Positions 18,683 to 27,474 of a stretch of DNA of 64,000 nt are shown here, in pieces. Every line of letters starts with the position of its first letter. Positions within the stretch are counted from its first letter, which is position 1. The notes under the pieces were generated by a model, which saw only the letters and a list, made by a program, of their open reading frames with translations, was not told the DNA's origin and did not search any database. The stretch is from an uncultured Amylibacter sp. GTDB lineage: Bacteria; Pseudomonadota; Alphaproteobacteria; Rhodobacterales; Rhodobacteraceae. The position numbers were made by a program, and so were the translations under genes. The stretch spans positions 186,001 to 250,000 of the forward strand of contig CAJIZV010000004.1 in assembly GCA_905181935.1 (NCBI GenBank), in the 5' to 3' direction.

Positions 18683-18840
18683 TTTATTTCCCCCACTTTA
18701 ATACGACTGGATCCAGAAGTAGCAACAGCTTCACCATTGTATAGAGCAACACTCGCATTCGTGCAAAAGTAACGTATTAGTAAAATGGCTTTATCATTCC
18801 ACTTCAATATACAAATACAAATCAATTTGATTTCTAGCAT
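18676..18840 (-). CDS. Possible 54-aa small protein between tctA and gntR
   Basis: An open frame that starts two bases after the tctA stop (GGAAAA upstream) and ends overlapping the GntR start by seven bases, so it fills the gap exactly. The peptide begins MLEIKLICICILKWNDKA, with a hydrophobic N-terminal half, and ends GSSRIKVGEIKW. No family recognised. It may equally be a chance frame in an untranslated spacer; operon fit is the only support. Confidence 0.3.
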   Translation of the reverse strand: MLEIKLICICILKWNDKAILLIRYFCTNASVALYNGEAVATSGSSRIKVGEIKW

Positions 18841-18842
18841 TG

Positions 18843-20342
18843 TTATTTTCCAGCCACTTTGCGTTTAAAACGATATTTAATTATACGGTCCCAAACTGGG
18901 GGTCCAAACAGCGCCAATATAGTGAGGACAAAAAAGAAAAGTGAAAGAGGCCGATTTAGCATCAACCACCACTTTTCATCCAACATTACCATTGATTGAC
19001 CTAAGCGAGTTTCAAGCATACCCCCAAGAATTAGACCTATAGCCATAGGTACAACAGAGAAGCCATAGCGCCGCATATAAAACCCAAGAATACCTGACCC
19101 AACAGCAATCCAAACATCCATCATTGATTGTTCAAGAGCATAAGCACCCACTATCGAAAAAATGAAGACAATAGGCCAAAGGATCTGGATTGGAACAAAA
19201 GTGACTCGGGCAAAAATTTTGGCACCCCATAAACCTATAAAAAAGAAAAGTATATTTACAAGCAACATTGACCAAAAGATTGCATAAGCAAAATCTGCTT
19301 GGTCAGTAAACATTGTTGGACCAGGTCGTAGCCCATGCACCATAAGACCTGCTAAAATTACTGCAGCAGTTGGACTACCTGGAATCCCTAAAGCTAAGGT
19401 AGGAACCATTGCCCCACCAGTAGCTGAATTATTCGCCGCTTCAGATCCAGCAATTCCCTCAAGCGAACCATGACCAAATTCTTCAGGAGTTTTAGACCAT
19501 CGCTTTGCCTCATTATAACCAATCATAGAGGCTACAGTTGCGCCTTCAGCGGGTAAGATCCCAATGAAAGTGCCAATACCTGAAGATCGCAGAATTGTTT
19601 TCCAAACTTTACGGTAGTCGTTCATATTTGGTAAACGGATAGACTTCATGACAACTTGTTTACGTTCAACATGCAGATTATCCGCTTGAACTAACAATTC
19701 ACTGATACCAAAAACACCAATCATAACAGGCACAAAAGGGATGCCTTCACTTAGTTCATTTAAACCAAAGGTAAATCGCTCAACAGAGGTCAGAAGATCA
19801 ATGCCAACAGTGGCCACAAGAATTCCAAACGCGCCCGATATAATGTTTTTCACAGGTGAACCGTCACCAATGGTCGCCAACATGGAAAGACCAAAAACAG
19901 TTAGAGCAAAATACTCAGGTGGAGCAAAGTTATATGCAGCACGTGCTAGCAAAGGAGCCGCCGCCATCAAACAAACAACAGAGATGATCCCTCCAATTGT
20001 TGAAGAAACAGCCGCCATACCCAAGGCGCGCCCTGCTTCGCCTCGTTGGGCCAATGGATATCCATCTAAACAGGTGGTGGCACTTGCGGATGTACCAGGA
20101 GTATTAATAAGAATTGCCGTTATAGCACCAGCAAAAGTTGCTGCACAGTAAATAGCAGTTAAAATTGCAATAGCTGGAATTGGTTCCATTGTAATAGTAA
20201 AAGGCAGCAGCAAAGCCACACCCGTGGTTGCGTTAAGCCCCGGTAGGGCACCTACAAGAACACCGCCAAGCGTAGCAGCAAATAATAGCATTAATAAATA
20301 TGGGTCAGCTAATGCAAACAAGCCGTTGAGAAGTGCGTCCAT
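18843..20342 (-). CDS. Tripartite tricarboxylate transporter large permease, TctA family
   Basis: A 499-residue inner-membrane protein with about 11-12 hydrophobic segments. It contains the TctA signature near the N-terminus (GVLVGALPGLNATTGVALLLP) and the second conserved loop around SATTCLDGYPLAQRGEAGRALG. It is the main translocation subunit of a secondary transporter that works with TctB and a periplasmic TctC protein. I use the ATG at 20342, preceded by GGGTGA, rather than an in-frame TTG at 20360 that would overlap tctB. Expected substrate is the sugar acid degraded by the downstream genes. Confidence 0.92.
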   Translation of the reverse strand: MDALLNGLFALADPYLLMLLFAATLGGVLVGALPGLNATTGVALLLPFTITMEPIPAIAILTAIYCAATFAGAITAILINTPGTSASATTCLDGYPLAQRGEAGRALGMAAVSSTIGGIISVVCLMAAAPLLARAAYNFAPPEYFALTVFGLSMLATIGDGSPVKNIISGAFGILVATVGIDLLTSVERFTFGLNELSEGIPFVPVMIGVFGISELLVQADNLHVERKQVVMKSIRLPNMNDYRKVWKTILRSSGIGTFIGILPAEGATVASMIGYNEAKRWSKTPEEFGHGSLEGIAGSEAANNSATGGAMVPTLALGIPGSPTAAVILAGLMVHGLRPGPTMFTDQADFAYAIFWSMLLVNILFFFIGLWGAKIFARVTFVPIQILWPIVFIFSIVGAYALEQSMMDVWIAVGSGILGFYMRRYGFSVVPMAIGLILGGMLETRLGQSMVMLDEKWWLMLNRPLSLFFFVLTILALFGPPVWDRIIKYRFKRKVAGK

Positions 20343-20347
20343 GTTAT

Positions 20348-20833
20348 TCACCCGTACCAAATATTAGTTAAAAGCCCACGAGGAAAGCGCACTTCAAAGA
20401 TGCTATCAAAAAGAAAGAAAACAGAAAAAGGAACAAAAAGACCCACTAAAATAATGGCCCAAGCACGCCGCTCACCCCAAAGAATAGTTAACATAGTCGC
20501 GAAAAGACCCAGTCCCAAAAACAGATCAATATCAGCAATTATTAGAAACCCAACAAGCAAACCCATTGTTAAATGAACAACTTTAGTCATTCGTTTAGGT
20601 GTCTTGTCATTATCACGGAATATCAACCAGACTGATAATATTATAATTAAACCAATTATTAGTTGTGGAAAATCTGACGGCTGCATACCACGTTTCAGGA
20701 TTGGTGGTACGCGATCAAACTGAGTTGATAGAAAGTAAGCCAAAACACAAAATGCAATTATCCCAAGCGGTATCAAGTAGCGAAAAACAGTCCGATTGGA
20801 GGTATGCTTAGAAACATCAACAAATGGTTGCAT
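20348..20833 (-). CDS. Tripartite tricarboxylate transporter small permease, TctB family
   Basis: A 161-residue protein with four hydrophobic segments (about residues 18-38, 52-70, 85-105 and 115-140), the layout of TctB small subunits. Sequence conservation in this family is low, and the call rests on topology plus position between tctC and tctA. The stop lies five bases before the tctA ATG. Confidence 0.85.
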   Translation of the reverse strand: MQPFVDVSKHTSNRTVFRYLIPLGIIAFCVLAYFLSTQFDRVPPILKRGMQPSDFPQLIIGLIIILSVWLIFRDNDKTPKRMTKVVHLTMGLLVGFLIIADIDLFLGLGLFATMLTILWGERRAWAIILVGLFVPFSVFFLFDSIFEVRFPRGLLTNIWYG

Positions 20834-20900
20834 TTAACAGTCCTATTTTATTATTAAATGTGACGTGGCAATAATATAACTGCCACGCCTAAAGGTTAAC

Positions 20901-21851
20901 TTATTCTATGAAGCCAAGCTCTTTCAAAGCTGATTCCATATCAGTTACCATTGTAGTAATCTGATCACCCCATTCATCCGAACCCACAACAGATGTGCTG
21001 TCTAAACCAACAGATTCTAAGAAACCTTGATAAATGCTGTGGTTCATCGCTTTTAATAAAGCTGTTTCAATTTTCTCAGCGATTGCATCGGGAGTATCCT
21101 TATGAACCGCAAATCCACGCACAGTTGAGAAACTAACATCTATTCCCATTTCTTTAGCAGTTGTGACGTTTGGTAACCCTGCCATACGCTCATTTGCTAA
21201 AACAACTATTGGACAAACATCACCCGCATCAATCTGTGATCCTGCTTCTGCCAAGTTTAAAACTGCAGCATTAACTGCGCCCGCAACCAACTGTGTTGCA
21301 AGTTCACCACCACCATCAAAGGGAACGATTTTTGGGGTTTTCATTCCACCCTTTTTTGTAAACATAAATGCTGATACATCATCAATATTGCCTAGATGCG
21401 TTGTACCATAAAGAATTGGAGCTTCTTTTTGTGCTGCAACAAAAGCATTTGCATCCGCATACGCTCCACATTTTACCATAAGAATTTGTGGATCATCCGT
21501 ACCCCGTGCAATTGGACGAATATCATCAAGCACCATCTTAGTTTTGCCTTTAGCAACAGTAGCCGCGTGACCAATAGTAAAAGTCAGGATCGAATATCCA
21601 TCCGCTGGTACAGTTAGATAGTGATCCATAGCCACGGCACCACCACCACCTTTTTTATTAACAATAACCATATCTGCTTTTAACTCGCGCCGCGCTCGCA
21701 GCATCATCATACGCGTGGTAACGTCAGTTCCACCACCATTGCCAGCGTGAGTGACAACTTCAATAGTCTTTGACGGGTACTCTTCCGCAGCTGCGGTGGT
21801 TCCAGTCAAAGCCATTACCACAATAGAACAAGTCGTAAAAAATTTATTCAT
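20901..21851 (-). CDS. Tripartite tricarboxylate transporter substrate-binding protein, TctC/Bug family
   Basis: A 316-residue periplasmic binding protein with a signal peptide (MNKFFTTCSIVVMALTG, cleavage after TTAAA). YPSKTIEVVTHAGNGGGTDV is the Bug-family opening, and VIVNKKGGGGAVAMDHYL contains the conserved carboxylate-binding loop. The frame is open 22 codons upstream, but the ATG at 21851 has GGGAG seven bases before it and gives the expected signal peptide. First gene of the operon. Bug proteins usually bind carboxylates, agreeing with a sugar-acid substrate. Confidence 0.92.
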   Translation of the reverse strand: MNKFFTTCSIVVMALTGTTAAAEEYPSKTIEVVTHAGNGGGTDVTTRMMMLRARRELKADMVIVNKKGGGGAVAMDHYLTVPADGYSILTFTIGHAATVAKGKTKMVLDDIRPIARGTDDPQILMVKCGAYADANAFVAAQKEAPILYGTTHLGNIDDVSAFMFTKKGGMKTPKIVPFDGGGELATQLVAGAVNAAVLNLAEAGSQIDAGDVCPIVVLANERMAGLPNVTTAKEMGIDVSFSTVRGFAVHKDTPDAIAEKIETALLKAMNHSIYQGFLESVGLDSTSVVGSDEWGDQITTMVTDMESALKELGFIE

Positions 21852-21936
21852 TATTATTCTCCCAATAAGTTTTTGATCTTTGCACCTTCCGGCGCTTCGA
21901 ATCATCGTAATACTCACATATCAGGTATTTGGTGTT

Positions 21937-21946
21937 TGGTATACCA
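21937..21946. promoter_or_regulatory. Palindromic GntR-type operator upstream of tctC
   Basis: TGGTATACCA is a perfect 10-base palindrome about 90 bases before the tctC start, within the fuller TTTGGTATACCATTTA. TNGTATACNA-like palindromes are typical of GntR/FCD regulators. The GntR gene of this operon is the obvious candidate binder. A partial repeat (TATTTGGTG) sits just to its left. Confidence 0.5.
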
Positions 21947-22057
21947 TTTATCATAATCTACATAAAGTTTACGATAAAAAAATAATATTTACTTGAGACA
22001 GAAACCTACCACCAAAAAAATTGGCTCATTAAAATAAACCCCGAGGATACGGATACC

Positions 22058-22201
22058 TTAGTTATTGAAAGCCCTGTTGCTATCGCACCATTCTGTTTCT
22101 TTCAAATGTAAATGGAAAGTGTGTTTGGGCACGCGTTTAAACTTCGCCAAACGCACTTTACCCATGCTCCAGAAGCCTTCGATCCCGTTGATGTGAACGT
22201 T
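22058..22201 (-). pseudogene. IS1595-family transposase remnant (C-terminal end)
   Basis: About 47 codons on the minus strand read NVHINGIEGFWSMGKVRL, then AKFKRVPKHTFHLHLKETEW, the C-terminal catalytic-region end of ISXO2/IS1595-type transposases (HINGIE-FWS, KHTF-LHLKE-EW). The rest of the gene and the other end of the element are missing. After EW the reading departs from the family and ends in TAA. That end contains GCCCTGTTGCTATCG (22071-22085 on the plus strand), which may be the terminal inverted repeat. Codons are more GC-rich than in flanking genes. It lies between the two carbon-use modules. Confidence 0.75.
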
Positions 22202-22226
22202 GAAAATTTTATAAAAATAATATTAC

Positions 22227-23564
22227 TTATTTAGTATCAGTATTTTGCCGATAAGCGGGAGCTCCCTTGCCATATGGTACGTTTACGCCTCCATAACGTC
22301 GTACGCGAAGATTGCACTGTTCGGCATGTCCCACAAATCCTTCAAGCATACAAAGGCGTGACCCATAAGCGCCAATTTCTGCAGCTGCTTCATCCGTTGT
22401 AATTTTTTGATAAGAGTGTGTTTTTAGGTATTTTCCAACCCAAAGCCCTCCAGTATAACGACCCGCTTTTTTAGTTGGTAATGTATGATTTGTGCCAATT
22501 ACTTTATCACCATTCGCCACATTCGTACGAGCACCTAAAAATAATGCACCATAGCAAGTCATATTGTCCAAGAACCAATCATCACGGTTAGTCATTACTT
22601 GAACATGTTCCGAAGCAATGTCATCGGCTACCTGCAACATTTCGTCATAAGTATCACATAAAATAACTTCGCCGTAATCATCCCAAGATACACGTGCTGT
22701 TTCAGAGGTTGGAAGAATATTTAAAATACGGTCAATCTCAGACAAGGTTTGTTCGGCAAGTTTGCGAGAATTAGTTAGCAATACACAAGGACTATTATAT
22801 CCATGCTCAGCTTGTCCCAAAAGGTCTGTAGCGCACATCTCTGCATCTACAGTATCATCAGCTATCACCATCGTTTCAGTAGGTCCTGCAAAAAGATCTA
22901 TACCAACTCGACCAAAAAGTTGGCGCTTAGCTTCAGCAACGAAGGCATTACCTGGCCCAACTAAAAGATGAACTGGGTCAATTGTTTCCGTACCAATAGC
23001 CATGGCACCAACAGCTTGGATACCACCTAAAACATAAATTTCATGTGCTCCTCCAAGGTGCATAGCAGCAATAACTGCAGGATTAGGTTCACCTTTGAAC
23101 GGTGGAGTACAGGCAATGATCCGAGGAACACCCGCGACAGATGCAGTTGCAACCGACATATGAGCTGAAGCTACCATTGGAAACTTACCGCCCGGTACGT
23201 AACACCCCACTGATTGTACTGGAATATTTTTATGTCCTAGTATGACACCAGGCATTGGCTCTACTTCAATATCTAGCATTGAATCTCGCTGAGCCTGGGC
23301 AAATTTTCGTACATTATCTTGTGCAAATTTTATGTCAGCCATATCTGAAGGTGCCACTTGAGAAATAATCTCAGCAATCTCAGCATTACCTAAACGATAA
23401 GTATCTTTATCGTAGTTATCAAATTTTATTGCTAAATCATGTAGAGCTTGATCTCCACGATTTTCTATATCTTTTAATGTTGCAGCAACAATTGATGCCG
23501 TATGCACGTCATCTTCAGCCCTATCAGCTTCAGGTTTGCCTTGCTTGAGGTATGTAATAGTCAT
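22227..23564 (-). CDS. HisD-family NAD-dependent alcohol dehydrogenase (HpsN-like or related)
   Basis: A 445-residue histidinol-dehydrogenase-fold protein. Zinc/catalytic residues are kept: Gln251 and His254 ([10 protein letters not shown]), Glu319-His320 (ASEHVQ), Asp in [14 protein letters not shown] and His413 (EGFVGHAEQ). HisD enzymes oxidise a primary alcohol to a carboxylate in two NAD steps. Paralogues such as HpsN act on dihydroxypropanesulfonate. The N-terminus lacks the usual roseobacter HisD opening, and no his gene is nearby. Linkage is instead to a TRAP transporter and an aldolase. I therefore read it as a catabolic dehydrogenase. ATGA overlap with the aldolase gene. Confidence 0.82.
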   Translation of the reverse strand: MTITYLKQGKPEADRAEDDVHTASIVAATLKDIENRGDQALHDLAIKFDNYDKDTYRLGNAEIAEIISQVAPSDMADIKFAQDNVRKFAQAQRDSMLDIEVEPMPGVILGHKNIPVQSVGCYVPGGKFPMVASAHMSVATASVAGVPRIIACTPPFKGEPNPAVIAAMHLGGAHEIYVLGGIQAVGAMAIGTETIDPVHLLVGPGNAFVAEAKRQLFGRVGIDLFAGPTETMVIADDTVDAEMCATDLLGQAEHGYNSPCVLLTNSRKLAEQTLSEIDRILNILPTSETARVSWDDYGEVILCDTYDEMLQVADDIASEHVQVMTNRDDWFLDNMTCYGALFLGARTNVANGDKVIGTNHTLPTKKAGRYTGGLWVGKYLKTHSYQKITTDEAAAEIGAYGSRLCMLEGFVGHAEQCNLRVRRYGGVNVPYGKGAPAYRQNTDTK

Positions 23565-24340
23565 TTTATTATATCCTTAGTGCTTCGAAATTTATTGAAA
23601 TTTTGTGAAAGGATGGCACCACCAGTGGTCATTAAGGAATGGTCAGACCCAATTACAAATAAAGACCCACCCGCAGCATGCAGTGCTGTTAAATCTTCAG
23701 ATGGCGGGCAATAAAGACCAGTTGATGTATTTTTATTACCCAGTATTTTATTAGACATCTCGGTTACTTCAGGTGCAAAAAAATTAGTATATCCATATGA
23801 TACCGCCAAATCAGCACGCCCAATGAAAAGTGCATCAACACCGTCTACAGCAGCAATATCTGCATGGTTAATTACACCCTCAGGGTCCTCTATCTGGCAA
23901 ATTAAAGATACTTCACCATATGTCTTTTCAAGATGTTCTGTCATTGAGCGTCGAGCATAATTAGCTGCTCTAGATGTGCCCGCAAATCCACGCCCCCCAA
24001 TACCGTAGGATGTTGATTTTGATATTAATTCCGCCTGAACAGCTGTCTTAACATGGGGCACCATGATTCCAGCAGCCCCAGCATCCAAAACATTAAGCAC
24101 CCAATCTGATGTTGAACTCGGTACTCGAACAATTATTGGGCAATTTTCAGCACGTCCTGCAATAATCATCATATCGATTGTAGTCCTGTCAAATGGAGCA
24201 TGCTCAGCATCCAGAACTAAGAAATCAAACCCAGCGTTTGCCATGATCTCAACAATAATGGGATGTGGGGTTTTAATAAATGTACCCATCAAAAGTTCTT
24301 TGGATACTAATTTTTTTTTGAAATCAGAATTTATAGACAT
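23561..24340 (-). CDS. HpcH/HpaI-family aldolase
   Basis: A 259-residue class II metal-dependent aldolase of the 2-keto-3-deoxy-acid type, cleaving to pyruvate plus an aldehyde. Catalytic and metal residues are visible: His47 (LDAEHAPFD), Arg72 (VRVPSS), Glu151 (QIEDPEG) and Asp177 ([11 protein letters not shown]). [10 protein letters not shown] lines the active site. An upstream open extension of 30 codons runs back into the TRAP gene; the ATG at 24340 has GGAG seven bases before it. The citrate-lyase-beta/HpaI superfamily covers GarL, RhmA and HpaI activities, so the aldehyde product is open. Confidence 0.88.
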   Translation of the reverse strand: MSINSDFKKKLVSKELLMGTFIKTPHPIIVEIMANAGFDFLVLDAEHAPFDRTTIDMMIIAGRAENCPIIVRVPSSTSDWVLNVLDAGAAGIMVPHVKTAVQAELISKSTSYGIGGRGFAGTSRAANYARRSMTEHLEKTYGEVSLICQIEDPEGVINHADIAAVDGVDALFIGRADLAVSYGYTNFFAPEVTEMSNKILGNKNTSTGLYCPPSEDLTALHAAGGSLFVIGSDHSLMTTGGAILSQNFNKFRSTKDIIK

Positions 24341-24353
24341 CTTATTTCTCCAA

Positions 24354-26258
24354 TTAATAGACATTAGCTTCATGAGAAGCTGCATAGCGATTCGACAAAA
24401 TCCAAAACATGCAAACCAGACCAACACCAATGATTGTTGATGGCCAATGGGGAAATAATAGCAATACAGATGGGAATGCCCACATCACAGATGTAAATCG
24501 GCCAAAGATAGGTTGCCCAGCAAAAAATGCAGCCACACTTAGAGTGAAGCCAATACCGGCTAATATTGCCATAGCTATAGATTCCACACCTCCTTGTAAT
24601 AATAAACCAGGATAAATCAGCATCAGCATAGGAATTGCATAAGCAGTCACTCCCAACCTTAAAGATTGACTAGCAACTCCAGTCCAACTGGTTTTTGCTA
24701 CTGTAGCTGCAACAAATACTGCCACGCAAACTGGTGGCGTAATTACAGACAAAACTGCATAATAAAGTACAAATAAGTGCACAGTAATAGGTGGTAGACC
24801 TTGCTGAATTAATACAGGAGCAAAAACTGCGGCCACCAGAACATAAGCCGCAGAAGTAGGAAGCCCCATACCAGCAATAAGGCAAACTACAGCCATAATA
24901 ATTGCAATCAAAATTAGATTACCATCAGCCAATGTAAGAATAGATGATGTTACAGCGACACCAACCCCAGTTAAATTTACAATAGCTACAAAAACTTGAG
25001 CCGCCACTAACAAAATACCAACGATGACCACACCCCGGCCTCCATCTTCAAGGGCTCGAACAAGAGTTTTAAATATTTCACGAATTGAAATACCCACTGA
25101 TAAGCTCAAGACAACATACGAAATAATTATTCCAATCATGCCATAGCAAGCTGTTAATTGGATCGAATTACCATTAAAAATTCCGAATGCTAATCCTGCA
25201 ACACCTGCAACAATTGGACCCATACGATACCAATTAAATGCATCGCGCCAATCTGGAAGTTCACTCTGCTCAACAGCACCAAGGCCAGTTCGCTTAGCTA
25301 TAAGGTGGATAGTAGTGAAAACACCAAGATAAAAAAGAAATGCGGGAAAAACTGCTACCGCAGCAATATTCCAGTAATTGACACCCACTAATTCTGCCAT
25401 AACAAAAGCTGCAGTACCCATAATTGGAGGTGCAAGCTGACCACCTGTAGAGGCCACAGCTTCAACCGCGCCAGCAAAAGGTGCAGGATAACGCAGTCGC
25501 TTCATTAATGGAATAGTGAAATTTCCAGTGGTAGCAATGTTCGCTACTGAAGATCCAGAAATTGAACCGAAAAGTCCAGATGCAATAGTAGCAATTTTAG
25601 CAGCGCCTCCAGGACTTTTACCTCCTGCACGAGCACTTAAATCAAAAAATGTTTGTCCTGCACCAGTATGAAGCAGTAATGAACCAAAAAGAATAAAAGC
25701 AGCCAAGGTTGTGGAAGCTATAGAAACTAACATACCCCAGAGGCCTCGGTCAGAAAGAAATATTACTTCTGCCAAATAGCCTATATCAAAACCTCGGTGG
25801 CCCAAAGCTCCTGGAATTTTGTCACCCAAAAAAGCATAAATAACTATACCACCCACAATTAATGGGAATATTAAAGACGCACTTCGGCGTGCCATCTCAA
25901 GAATAACGAGAAGAGTACCAAATCCTAAAATAATATCTATTTCTTCTGCAATAGGTAGATTGTTCATAATGCGCTCAAAATTCAAGACTATATAAGCGGC
26001 TGATATAATAACAAAAATTGAAATCAAAATATCAATCAGTGCTCCCAGTGGTCTCCATTTTTTACCATAACCTAACGGAAATAATAATACACTCAGTGGT
26101 ACTATCATTGCAACGAAGATTGCGCGCTGGATTAATGTCTCAAATGAACCAAAAAACGATGTATAAAATACGAAGAGACCAATCCCAATTGCTATTATAG
26201 CTGCAAAAAAATTAAGTAATGATGTCGTTGAAGATGTGTCATCTAAAGTTTTTGGCAC
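24354..26258 (-). CDS. TRAP transporter fused permease (TAXI type, DctQ-DctM fusion)
   Basis: A 634-residue inner-membrane protein with about 16-18 hydrophobic segments, the length of the fused 4TM/12TM permeases that work with TAXI binding proteins. The DctM-like core shows FGSISGSSVANIATTGNFTIP (about residue 230) and the later AGMGLPTSAAYVLVA segment. GTG start with AAGGAA about eight bases upstream. It follows the TAXI gene and precedes the aldolase by 13 bases. Confidence 0.92.
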   Translation of the reverse strand: MPKTLDDTSSTTSLLNFFAAIIAIGIGLFVFYTSFFGSFETLIQRAIFVAMIVPLSVLLFPLGYGKKWRPLGALIDILISIFVIISAAYIVLNFERIMNNLPIAEEIDIILGFGTLLVILEMARRSASLIFPLIVGGIVIYAFLGDKIPGALGHRGFDIGYLAEVIFLSDRGLWGMLVSIASTTLAAFILFGSLLLHTGAGQTFFDLSARAGGKSPGGAAKIATIASGLFGSISGSSVANIATTGNFTIPLMKRLRYPAPFAGAVEAVASTGGQLAPPIMGTAAFVMAELVGVNYWNIAAVAVFPAFLFYLGVFTTIHLIAKRTGLGAVEQSELPDWRDAFNWYRMGPIVAGVAGLAFGIFNGNSIQLTACYGMIGIIISYVVLSLSVGISIREIFKTLVRALEDGGRGVVIVGILLVAAQVFVAIVNLTGVGVAVTSSILTLADGNLILIAIIMAVVCLIAGMGLPTSAAYVLVAAVFAPVLIQQGLPPITVHLFVLYYAVLSVITPPVCVAVFVAATVAKTSWTGVASQSLRLGVTAYAIPMLMLIYPGLLLQGGVESIAMAILAGIGFTLSVAAFFAGQPIFGRFTSVMWAFPSVLLLFPHWPSTIIGVGLVCMFWILSNRYAASHEANVY

Positions 26259-26320
26259 AGATTTATTCCTTTCTTAATTATACCCAGCGCTACTCATAAA
26301 GTAGCGCTGAGCAAAATGAT

Positions 26321-27286
26321 TTATTTCAGGGCAGATGGAACACTCAGTCCAATTTCCTCGAAATATTTTATAGCACCAGGGTGCAGCTTTGAAGTCGCAT
26401 ATTGTAGCGTCAGCTCTGCAAGGTTTTTTCCTTTAACAGCTGGGAAAGCGGTCGCTTGTTCAATGCTGTCCTCCATCACTGCCTTGACTATGTTATATGC
26501 TACATCATCAGACAAACCAGGTCGTGCAGATACACCTACCATGAAGGCCCAAGCAGTATATGGTCCAGAATTTTCCATTTTTCCTCCAGGCATCTCTACG
26601 ATAGAAAGCTCTGGTAATTCTGCTTTAATTATACCTACTTGTTCTTTGCTAAGCCCCAAAACCTGTAGTGGTGTAAAGGTCGCTATGTCTGTTGTTAGAG
26701 CGTCAAAGCTGGTGCCAACTGCAGATTTTACGAAACCTGCTGATCGATTGTCTTTAATTGCTGATGCAAGCTCTCCATTTGAACCACGCACCCAATCTGG
26801 TTCAAAACCAAGTGTCGACATTACGTCCAAAGATGTTGCTTCCGTTGAGCTACCCCGTTGTCCAGGACCAAAACGTACTCCCGTTAAATCAGACAATGAA
26901 GTAACACCAGAATCTTGGCGAACAACTACATTTTGTGGCGCCAATGTGTAAGCCCACAGAAGTTTAGAGTCTATTGCGTTTCCATCAAATGTCTTAATAC
27001 CACTATTTGCGTGGTAAAGAGCACTTGTTGTTATTAGGCCAATATCAAGCTGTCCACGCGCCATTCTTTTTAGATTATCAACTGTCGCACCTGTTTCAAC
27101 TACAGAAGCCTGATAGTCTGGGTAAGCCTGGTTTACGAGCTTAGTTATAGCTGCAAAATACGCATAGTGTGAACTTTGTGCATTAGTAGCGCCAAACGCT
27201 AAGCGCTCTTCTGCAACTGCGGCCAATGGCATGACAGCACTTGCCATTAGCAATACTACTGGTCTCCATACTTTTAAAAATTTCAT
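26321..27286 (-). CDS. TAXI-family TRAP transporter solute-binding protein
   Basis: A 321-residue periplasmic protein with a signal peptide (cleavage after LAAVA, about residue 25). The TAXI-type fold is indicated by LAFGATNAQSSHYAYFAAI at the mature N-terminus and QLDIGLITTSALYHA. TAXI proteins bind small carboxylates such as glutamate or 2-oxo acids. First gene of the operon with the fused permease, aldolase and HisD-family dehydrogenase. The upstream region has a cluster of TGAAATA/TATTTCA sites. Confidence 0.9.
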   Translation of the reverse strand: MKFLKVWRPVVLLMASAVMPLAAVAEERLAFGATNAQSSHYAYFAAITKLVNQAYPDYQASVVETGATVDNLKRMARGQLDIGLITTSALYHANSGIKTFDGNAIDSKLLWAYTLAPQNVVVRQDSGVTSLSDLTGVRFGPGQRGSSTEATSLDVMSTLGFEPDWVRGSNGELASAIKDNRSAGFVKSAVGTSFDALTTDIATFTPLQVLGLSKEQVGIIKAELPELSIVEMPGGKMENSGPYTAWAFMVGVSARPGLSDDVAYNIVKAVMEDSIEQATAFPAVKGKNLAELTLQYATSKLHPGAIKYFEEIGLSVPSALK

Positions 27287-27317
27287 GATGCATTACTCCT
27301 TGCATATGTGGCACCAC

Positions 27318-27407
27318 GAAATAATTTCCCGGTATATCCACTATTTCAAAAAGTAGCCTTTGTGAAATAAACTGCAAGATAAAATATTAAAAGATGAAAT
27401 ATTTCAT
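27318..27407. promoter_or_regulatory. Cluster of GAAAT/ATTTC half-sites upstream of the TAXI operon
   Basis: Within 90 bases are GAAATAATTTC (27318-27328), TATTTCA (27342-27348) facing TGAAATA (27363-27369), and the perfect palindrome ATGAAATATTTCAT (27394-27407). The adjacent LacI-family gene is the natural candidate for the binding protein. AT-rich sequence makes some matches cheap, so only the 14-base palindrome is strong on its own. Confidence 0.42.
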
Positions 27408-27474
27408 ATATTAATATTTATTAAACAAAAACAACGCACTATAAACCTAAAAATGAAAGCAAACAAATAGAAAT

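Noticed and set aside
22227..23564. Biosynthetic histidinol dehydrogenase hisD
   Set aside because: Catalytic residues fit, but the operon partners (TAXI-TRAP, aldolase) and N-terminus point to a catabolic paralogue; a histidine role cannot be fully excluded.
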